Shown here one piece after another: positions 1 to 9,800 of a DNA stretch of 64,000 nucleotides (position 1 is the stretch's first letter; each line of letters begins with the position of its first letter). The notes beneath the pieces were generated by a model. It had not been told where the DNA came from, searched no databases, and saw only the letters and a program-made list of their open reading frames with translations. A program made the translations under genes and the position numbers. This DNA is from Branchiostoma belcheri (lineage: Eukaryota; Chordata; Leptocardii; Amphioxiformes; Branchiostomatidae), in assembly GCF_001625305.1 (NCBI RefSeq), contig NW_017803268.1:1717334-1781333 (forward strand), written 5' to 3'.

Positions 1-592
1 GCTTGAGGGACCAACGAGCACCGAAGGCGCGAGGTTCCTTGGGGGGTCCGGGCTATGCTCCCCGGGGAAATTTTGGAAAATGAACCTTCTGAAATGGCAT
101 AACTTTTTTCAATGACAAAGTGAGCAGTTTTCCTTCGATTCCAGCCTCGCTGTTGACACGAATCAGTCCATCTTTTAAAGAGAAATCTTTAGATAAAAAG
201 TGGACCAAAAAGTGGGCTTTTGGGCCTTGTGGGTGCAGAATATAGATGCCACAGTTTCGTTTGTCAGGTATAACCTCCCAAGATTGCCGATCTCATTGCA
301 TTGCCTGCACGTAGATCTTCTAATCTATGTTGAGATACCTGTAGGGTAATGCCCAATGACAGCCCATGATAACGTGCTAACAAAGGTTATCTGAACAGTC
401 TGACCGTGAATACCAGACCCACAGCTGGTCAGTATTGCACCAGATTCTCCTTGATAACTTCCGAAACCTTACGTGCATGAGAAAGTGAAGAAATCCGCAA
501 CCCTCTGCTTCAAGGTTGTCGTCAATTTGGGTGAATGACTTTTACCCTAGACCCGCTAGTTCTCGTTAGCTTGGATATACATGGCAGTGTTA
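1..592. other. No gene; repeat-like left edge
   Basis: The first 110 bp (GAAGGCGCGAGGTTCCTTGG, then CCCCGGGGAAATTTTGGAAA) resembles a widespread lancelet repeat from memory. The rest shows nothing recognisable. Confidence 0.4.
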
Positions 593-991
593 GGCCACAG
601 CAAGCAATTTGTTTGGATGACATCAGCGCGCGCATTAATTTTCGCCTGATTTGGGGAATAAAACAAGAAATTTTGTTGCCTTCTGACAGTGGTCAACATG
701 CCGAAAATGGGCAAAGATGTCTGTTGCCATGCCGGAAGGCAGATTACTATGAAGAGAGGAGACAAGAAAAGGCTCTGATTTAATGTTTTGTTTCTTACTT
801 TAATGCAATGATATGTGGTGTTCGCTGTGTATATGTGATGTTCCCATTGAATCAAAACCATTTGTACAATGATTGAGTCAAAATTTTAAATTGTAGAAAC
901 CTTTTTTTCGGCCCGCCTTGTTTTTTTTCGCCCGCTCGCATTAGATTTGGAGTCTGCGGAGGATGCCATCCATAAAATTTACTTGCTGTGG
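593..991 (-). mobile_element. MITE family A copy (PIF/Harbinger-like)
   Basis: Starts GGCCACAGCAAG; its right end is cut at CTTGCTGTGG. The body matches the other family A copies. It is flanked on both sides by copies of TAGCTTGGATATACA. Confidence 0.85.
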
Positions 992-2254
992 TATAGCTTG
1001 GATATACAAAAGATGGCATTGTTGAAGAGAAAAGACGTGAGGCGGTAACGGTTGATGATTTTGTCCTTCGTTAGCAGTGGGTGTCAAAATGACGAAGTTG
1101 TTTTGTACCGTACACCTGTGTCCTTGTCCTGGTCAGTACATACCAGGACTGTTGATGACCGAATCTCTACTGCCCTTTTTAGCTCCTATAGAACGACGAT
1201 AAATGGAAAGTGAAATGTTTTCCATCTACCAGAGTTAAGATTTTTAGTGTCGTTTTAATACGCATCGTTGAATCGCTTTCAAGTTGCTTCTAGCTTTTAA
1301 CATGTCCCCATCCCTATTTTTGCCTATGTCCGAGTTCACAGCCGTATCTGGTCATGACTAGGAAAGTGTTGCATCGTCATTTCGGTTGGGGACGTAAAGC
1401 CGGCGGCTAGATGCATGGGGGAGCTTATATGCCACTAAACATCTGCACGTAGAAGAACTTAACACATGTATTGAGAAAGGTATAAGGGTGGCCCGACCTG
1501 CTTGACTAGATACGCGAGCCACATTGCACTAGTAGCTACATGGAAAAAAGCATTGAGTATGAATGAGGATGGGAAAAGAACAGAACTCCTAAAAGCTCTC
1601 TAGTACTGCCTAAGTGTGTAGGAATCTTTCTTGTCAAGCTCAAAGGTTCTTAAAATTAGTTCTATCAGCATCTTGGCCCTCACCATCACCTTGAGCGTCT
1701 CAGGCTCTCCGGAACACGTCGGCATTCCCAACCTTCTTATACCTCGGAATCTTGAAAAGGTCCTCCAAGAATCTTACACTGTTACAAGATTATCAGCAAA
1801 GAGAATTTCGACAGTCCAGCTGGATAAATCGCAACAGGGGATCTCTTAAAGACATTTGGCTCGCCTTAGGACATTCCAAGAAGTCTTTTCTTAAGACATT
1901 GTCTGGTTTAGATTACTCCTTGTTGCTGATACTGTGCTAATGGTAGACACACGGAGAACTCGTGTGGTTCGGGGAGTTTAGAAGAGACAAGAGGCCGTCT
2001 CACTAATTTGTCATCGATTGACATTTGCGTAAAAGTTAATGTAAAGGGTGAAATACAACATATATTTCAATCATGGCGTTTCAAGTAATGGAGTCCTGGC
2101 ACCTAACTGTTACTAGTGCTACTGTAAGGGCGACTTTAACCTGTAACAGCTGCGACACCCTAAGTCAATTGCAAGTTTCAACGTGATTTCGGGACAGTAA
2201 AATTTTTTTTTTTTTTCTGGTCGATTTTTTAATGTTGTAAGCTTGAATCACCCC

Positions 2255-2545
2255 TGTCCCATAGCATACTGATATCTACGATGTCGTTGATGGAAAATGG
2301 TTGCTTGTTATGTATCGTACATGTAGGCTGGTTCTAGTTATTTACGGGTGGTACCAAAAAATAAAGGGACTGCGCCTCCTTGTCTTGGAGCTATTTCAAA
2401 ATTTTTCAGTACGACATGATGACTACAATCACAGTATATGGCAATATCAGTCATATAATATGTCTGATATTGACATTTACTACCAATTTTCTTCATCCAT
2501 AATATTTTGTTTCGCCACCCTGAAATTGCATTGGATGCACACGAC
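2255..2545 (+). repeat. Dispersed repeat G, diverged copy
   Basis: TAGGCTGGTTCTAGTTATTT, GGTGGTACCAAAAAATAAAG and CCCTGAAATTGCATTGGATG match copies at 58.7 and 59.1 kb. Confidence 0.7.
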
Positions 2546-3040
2546 ACAGGTGGTTATATCGTTATGTATGACAGAAAGACTGTCAGGTGAGAGGTTAAGA
2601 TGGCATATTTGAGCTCTTTTGCACCGATTGATGTCGACTTGCGTTCGTATATCACTTTTTTCTCACCTTGGCTGCTATCTCCAGGGGTCACTTCGAGCTG
2701 TCATCGCCATCTTGTTTCCTGCAGGTCAAAGGTCGACGTTCCGTCGTGATTGCTTGTCCACGTAGTGTTGACAAACGTCAGTCGGTAGCACAAACCCATC
2801 CCTCACTCCGCAGGGGCTGTAGGGAAGGTAGTGTTGAAGTACGAATCAAGGACACATCTGTCGTCAAGGTCACATTTTGCTACTAACTACAACAATTTAA
2901 AGTCAAAACCAAGATCAGAAATATACAAGTGAATGAAACGGAATAAAACAAGCAAGACATGGTATATATAGGGACTGTTTGGCTGTATTGTCTTTTTTTA
3001 TACACTTTTTTACATATGAATAAATAGCTCTCCAGTGCCA

Positions 3041-3130
3041 CTGACGAAAGTCGGAAAGGCAGTGAATGCTACCTGAAACGTCTGACCGTTTCCAAAATCA
3101 TATCCAGTTGCTTGAGTATGTTGGTGGTGT
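3041..3130 (+). mobile_element. Penelope-like terminal fragment
   Basis: Contains CACTGACGAAAGTCGG and ACCTGAAACGTCTGACCG followed by CCAGTTGCTTGAGTA, a pattern common at ends of Penelope-like elements in marine invertebrates (memory, not search). Confidence 0.5.
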
Positions 3131-3939
3131 TTTTTTTTGGCTTATGTTATTTACCTTGATGTCTATTCTTTTCTATTTTCACTGTAAGGTCCGTCGAGTG
3201 TGGATCATTTTATCTATTTATCTACTTAGCATTCGAACAGGTTGTTTGATCTTACCCCCCTCCCCACCTTTTGGTCCCAAGGTCACTTCGTTGTTATGTA
3301 ACAGGGTCTGTCATTGGTAGTTGATTACGACGTATACGCTGTTACGCCATTGACGGCCCCTTATAGTTCGTAATTATTCCCTACTGTTCTATTTGTGTGG
3401 TAAAGTCTTCAGACAACCACAGACCGTAACAAAACAACATTGCTAACACAGTTGAACTTCTGTGCTAGTTAACAAGTAATTTAGACCGAAAATAGAACTG
3501 GCGACCGGGCAAACTCATAACCTAACGATTGTGGATCAGAAAAAAATCTGTCTCATTAGAATATGGCTTGATATTGTGAGCCAGAAACTATTCTGCGTTC
3601 ATGAATCCTACAGTTACAATGTATCAAGTTTAAATGACATTATAGAAAATTGACCAAGTAAATTATATGACGAAAAGGCTAAACTTGTTCCAACACTACG
3701 TAAAGTGGGACTTACACACATGTTCGGCTAACTCCGTCAGCCTTAAGCTTGTTCCCAATTTACTTAGTGTTGGGACATAAAGTTTTAGCATTTTCGTCAT
3801 GTACTTTCGTCATGTACAACAGATGAACTTTCATGCTACGTAAATATGGTTTCTTCTAGTAGTCATTAGCTAGTCGTGGTTGTTTTACAGTGTAGCCTGA
3901 AAAACCAATAACTTGAGATTTTTTTTGTACCCTACCCAG

Positions 3940-4075
3940 AACTACCTATCGAAGTACGGCTATGCAGAACAAGACCCTAGTGCGCCTGCGGGGCTGACGT
4001 CACGGGGAGACCTCACACCCACCGTCAGAAAAGCGATCTGCAAGTTCCAACGGTTCATGAACTTACCGGTTACAT
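3940..4075 (+). CDS. MMP exon: prodomain helices (peptidoglycan-binding-like)
   Basis: Forty-five codons plus one base, residues 1-45, beginning NYLSKYGY and ending near LPVT. This is the conserved N-terminal prodomain region of matrixins, which folds like a peptidoglycan-binding domain and masks the active site. The acceptor is the pyrimidine-rich tract ending CCCTACCCAG; the donor is T|GTGAGT. The exon ends in phase 1, and the split codon TGT gives Cys46 where relatives usually have Gly. A second unusual cysteine, Cys34, sits in the AICKFQ helix. Confidence 0.88.
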
Positions 4076-6741
4076 GTGAGTATAAAAATAATAATAAAGA
4101 AAACTAGAAAGGTAATATTTGCAAAGCTTCGTATAGGTCTGCTCTGTTAATTCTTACTCAAACACATTCATATATATGGTCAGACAGGAGTATAAATCCC
4201 TCCTGCTCTAAACTTGCAACATGAAGTATCCCAACACTAGTTACCATGGTGACAGACGTCTGGCTCAGGTCATTGACCTTTTTGGTTCGGAGAAGAAGAG
4301 GAGACTGAGCAAAAACACTATGTTTTCACGTTTTACATAGAAAGTGTTGCAAAGTGTTTTAAAATGTCCCACCAGATGGGTCCATATGCCACCCAAGGGT
4401 AGATATTGCCTGGCCAATTTGATACTGTCTTTTGCCACCCTAGGATCTGCTTGGAGATCAGCAAAGCGTTTTTTGTCTTTACATGTAACGTATAGTACTC
4501 GCTGTCGTAAAACCTTATCATTGTCGTAAAATAACCACGAAGCTCAAGGGCATATTTTATGAACATCTGGTCAACAGATCTAGAGAAAAGATTCTTATCT
4601 CAATATCCATAAATGCGGATTACTCTGTATCATAAAACATAACCTGTAGATATTGAAATCCTCTTATGTAATTAGAGATTTACGAGGGTTACTTTGGGGG
4701 TCGCAGAGGAACGGTTTGAATATTTCCTACCATCGGGATCTTGTCAACCCCCTAATGGGTTATCTCTACATACCTAGATAGTCAGGTAATCAGTTCCGTA
4801 CAGATGTACACTATGAGTATGACAGTTGGACAGCGTCCGTTTGCTCAATAGAATCTTGACTCTATCCCATGCTTTAGTCAGTATTTTGGTCGTATATAAT
4901 ACGTTATATACTGTTTATCTGCACCAAAACCTGCCCAACAAGACCACTCAGAAGACCAATAAAATCTGGTCTATATGGACATGTGGTCTCTAAACATGTA
5001 GATACTTGTGTCAATTGGAAAAAGTATCTAAGGTACAAGACAAAAGTGGTCACATTAGCCTGGAGGTCCTTATAAAGGTATGGCTGAATGTGAATGATCA
5101 TAATCACATATCATATATTAAAAATCCAAATCCTTTACTTCTTTATCTATCCATTGATATTTAAGATATCTGTGGAAAACTTGACATAATAACAGGTTAT
5201 CACTATCACCTTATCAAGATGTCAATGCTAAGACCATAAGAAAACGTAACGTTTGACCAAATAGACCAATGGCCAATTCTTGTATGATTTCACGTTTAGG
5301 ATATCCTATGTGAACTCCCACAGTAATATAATTACAAAGGTTTCGATGGACATGCAAAATTTATCAGAAGGATTTAATAGGTACAACATGACTACATAGT
5401 GTATATTTGGGTTGGCCCTGCGGGAGATTATACTGTCACTCTTTATTCGTGAACTAAATACCTTTTACCTAATACCATAGCATGCCTTATCTTCTAATAT
5501 AGGCAGATTAATGTTAACTGACATGTTGTCTAGTTAATAGTCTCAACCCGTTGCGAATTTCCTCATTTTTATTGACACCAGACCACATTAAGAGATATCT
5601 CACGACCCTTACCCGACCTGACATAGATATACGAACATATGTGTGTCATCAGGTGGTCGTTATCACGGTTGACCTCTGTGACCTTTGACCAAGTCCAATA
5701 GGTCATGACTTGGACGACATTTTCAACGTCAGTGAAATATGACGAGAAAATTGGCACCTAACATCGTTTTGACCACTTTATTTGGATCCACCATTAGCTT
5801 GACATTTTACTATGTTGGAATTTGTTTTTTCAACGCTTTATTAGTATGAAAGACAGTCATTAGGAACACGATATGGTAAGATTCGATCAGGGTATTTACA
5901 AAATATCCATTCTAAGCTTCAAAATGTGTCAAAACAGTAAACGCTCCCTCCCTGTATGGTAGCTACACGTAGCATCTCATTTGTACACAAAATTAGCTCT
6001 TTATTCAGGTCAATGACATTCAATAACGGTCCTCTGATGTTGACAAAAAATGCAATTCCAGAAAGCTATTCTTTCAAACAAAATTTCCAATATACGTACA
6101 AGCCAGAAGAACGTAGCCGTATAAACAGAGTTAAGACAAATACATGGGGGTTATTCCGGTACATGAAGGCATGGACTCTCATCTAGCTCATCCAAATGAT
6201 TGACAGCAAATTCTAACGACAGCTCTCCCATCTGTGACTGGGGCGATTTGCGGAAGTTTCAGGTCAGAGCCGTGTGAGGATATAATGATGAGAAGCAGGT
6301 GTAAAGATTGAGCAGGTCACACCTAAGATAGCAGAGCGTGCCTGGCCCTGTTTGGTTTGAAAATCTGCTTCATCTCTTTCCGTCACGTCAGGTTTAATTC
6401 TGATCGGAATGCACAATATATCGTTGTTAACACTCGCTGTTGCACTGTACTATATTCTACGCACAATGTAACAGACTGTACTTGTACAGGTGTAGATAAG
6501 ATGATTCAAAATTACCATTTTACAGATCTTATATCAACGATAGTCTTTCTGGTCCATAAATTGCAATATCAATCTAGAAATCCAGACTTTAGGTAGAACG
6601 TAATGATACTACACTGAGGGGGGCTGTGTCATTGGGGGGTATGTTTGCCATGGAGCTGTGAAACTAGCCCTGGAAACAGTCTGGAACCCAGGTTAATGAT
6701 ACAGCACTGGGTGTGGTCGTTTGTGTGATTGTTTCGTATAG

Positions 6742-6803
<62 letters not shown>

Positions 6804-9800
6804 TGTTGTTGTTGTTGCTGTTGTTGTAGTTGTAGTAGTTTTCCTATTTTCTTTATCGAAAACACAACGAGAAGGACAAAGTGGGACTGCACTCAAGTTA
6901 TACACTTATTTCTGCAGCTCCACTTGACATTTAACTTGAATCTAAACCAACCGACAAAGAAGAACAATGACAGAGTAATTGAATCCATTCTACCGAATGG
7001 CAGGAGGAGAAGGAGAAGAAACACAAAGGAAAACAATATATTTCATCCATGAAATGTAATAAAGGTGTGCGCTGAAAAAAACCTCACCATGCACCAATAC
7101 GTTAGCAATGTTGTTTTCTATTTATCAGACAATTCATTTCATTATCTTATTCCCAGGTAAATTAGACAGAAAGACAATACGAGCGATGAAGAGACCGCGG
7201 TGTGGCATGCCTGACATCGAGCCCGAGCCGGCAGCCCAGTCGTGTGCGGGCGGGCGGGGAGGCGAGGGCCCCCGCATGGCCAGTCTGTACAGCCTCGGCG
7301 GCAGCAGGTGGAAGAAGAAGGAACTCACGTACAAGATCATCAGCTACACCCCTGATCTCTCACGGAGTGAGGTCAACGAAGCCATGGCCATGGCTTTTAA
7401 GGTACTAAAAGATCGAGGTTACGAGTATAAATGCTCATTTATGCTCGTGATTTATATTGCTTTTATATTTTCGGCCTTGTAAGAGCCAAAGAGATCAAGA
7501 GAGACTGCAACAGATAGTGGACAAAATGGCCTTGAAATCTTCGTCAGCGAAGCCAAGCAAAGCGAACAGTTTTGACCCAACAAAACTAACTAAAAACTTG
7601 AAAGGTAACATTTGCAAGACAAATGCACAACGTTTACCTTCGCATATGGTGGCTGCTCTGTTAATTCAAACACATTAGCAGACAGGAGAATAAATCCCTC
7701 TTGCTATGAAATTGCAACATGGTGTAACCCGACACTAGTTACCATGGCAACAGATACAACATTGGTTCAGGTCAGAGGTCACTGTTTGGAGAAGAAGAGG
7801 AAGAAGAAACTGAGCAAAAACATAATTTATCTCTTTTTGATCTCCGTCGTGTGTTCTTTTTCACAAATTCTGAAAATGTAACTGTCTGAAAACATGCCAT
7901 CATCAATGGGTGTTGGTTATGAGAGGGTTTTTTGTCAAGATGCGCGCTGTCTTTTCGTCAATTCTTCTTTTTATCTCGTTTTAGGTTTGGAGTGACGTCA
8001 TCAACATAGAGTTCCGGAGAGTGCCGCCATATTACAAGTCTGACGTCACCATCCGGTTCGCCCAGGGTTACCATGGCGACGGCACCAAGAACACGTTCGA
8101 CGGACCTGGCGGGACTCTGGCGCATGCGTTCTACCCCGAGTATGGCGGCAACTGCCATTTTGACGAAGCTGAGACGTGGACCGTGGGCGAACTGAACGGT
8201 ACATTAGTAACGTTATATACTTTAGATTCTATGCCTATTTCAACTTGATACTTTAAACTGTGAAATTAGACGACTTAAATATATGTGAGAGTCGTGGGGT
8301 CGTGTTAGCCTCTACCAGGTTTCTAGTGAGTACCATCCTGATTAGTTTGGAGCGGACGTAAACTAACCAGGATGGTATCCAGGCTACCAGGCTTCAGCAG
8401 GCGGCTGGAAAGATTATAGAAAAGGTACAATGTACTCTTCAGCCGACCAACTCCCCCGGCATATGCATGTTATCTCTCTCTGTTTGGCCAATATCTACTC
8501 TTTCCAGCCGCCTCCGGAAGCCTGGTAGAGCCTAGGGTCGTGTGGTGTAACGGCAGGGTGTTTGGAACACCAGAACCCAGAGATATTCGGTTGAAATCCT
8601 GGGAGAAGTGCTTTGCACGACTTTCCTCACTCAACCCAGGTATAAAATGGGTACCTGATTTCGGTTGGGGAGGTCACGAAATGCGGTGGAAGGAGAGGGT
8701 TGGCCTCTACCTTCCAAAATACCGTCTACTTGACACAGTGAATAATAACCTCCTTGCCCTAGCCTCAAAAAAAGGCTATGGACTGTACACTTATGTATGT
8801 GACAAGTGTCCCACCCTCAAATGCTGTACTTCTAGTATAGAACAATTTGTTACTTCTAGACGCAGGCAAGGACTTGTACCAGGTAGCGGTGCACGAGTTA
8901 GGGCACACCCTGGGCCTGGGTCACTCCGACGTGCCTGACGCCATCATGATCCCCACCTACATGTACCGGCCGTTCTTCAAACTACACCCCGACGACGTCG
9001 CAGGGATCCAGAGACTGTACGGTAAGACTTCACGCTGCAGTTCAATCTGTTTTCGATAGATGTCACTTCTGCACTGTGCGAAAGCGGCATGGCGGAATAT
9101 CTGATACTACTATTTCATATTAACTACATTGTCGTCTTTTTTTGTCATCTACATGAGACTTTCAGAGACTGTACGGTAAGTTTTCATTCTGCAGTTCTAT
9201 CTGATTTCGGAAGGTGTCACTTCTGCACTGTGCGAAAGACGCTTAGAGATACATTTGATACTACATGGGCGCCATCTATTTCGTACTAACTACGATGTTT
9301 TCCTTTCTTTGTCATCTTTTTGATTGACAGGAACTAAGAACGACATTTTGCCAAACGCTCCTGAGGAGAGGAAGAGTCCAGAGTGGTGCCAAGAACAAGT
9401 ACATTTCGATGCCGTGCTAGAGATGCCAAATGGAACAGTTTTTGCCTTCCGAGGTACTCTGAAGTTAAAGTTACTGTCGTTATATCTGAGTTGTGAATTT
9501 AGATTTCATTGTAATCCACGAAAGAACATTGGCCGTCCATCCAAATTTTCCCGTACACTACAAGGGACTCAATCATTTTGTACAGGCAATTCTTAATTGC
9601 TAATTGCTTTAAGGGCAGTTAAGCATTATACTTTATGATGTTTTTTATTTGTGTTGGAAAGGAAAGAAGTTTTGGAAGTTGTACCAGGGAGGACTGGAGC
9701 TTGCCGATGGTCCGTGGACTATCAAGGACCGGTGGGGCGTGGACGGACCAATCGACGCTGCTTTTACAAACCGGGGCTTGGTCTTCTTGTTCATGGTATG

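Larger units (their letters stand above)
992..3939. other. Presumed MMP intron or upstream DNA
   Basis: No exon with a signal peptide and phase-0 donor was found. Contents beyond the repeat G and Penelope-like pieces listed are featureless AT-rich DNA. Confidence 0.5.

Noticed and set aside
1631..1849. Hydrophobic N-terminus-like frame as possible MMP signal exon
   Set aside because: It has no ATG, starting only at TTG, and no phase-0 donor continuing to the prodomain exon.
6629..7052. Poly-Ser, poly-Thr, poly-Leu and similar frames
   Set aside because: Translation of the GTA/GTT microsatellite in different frames.
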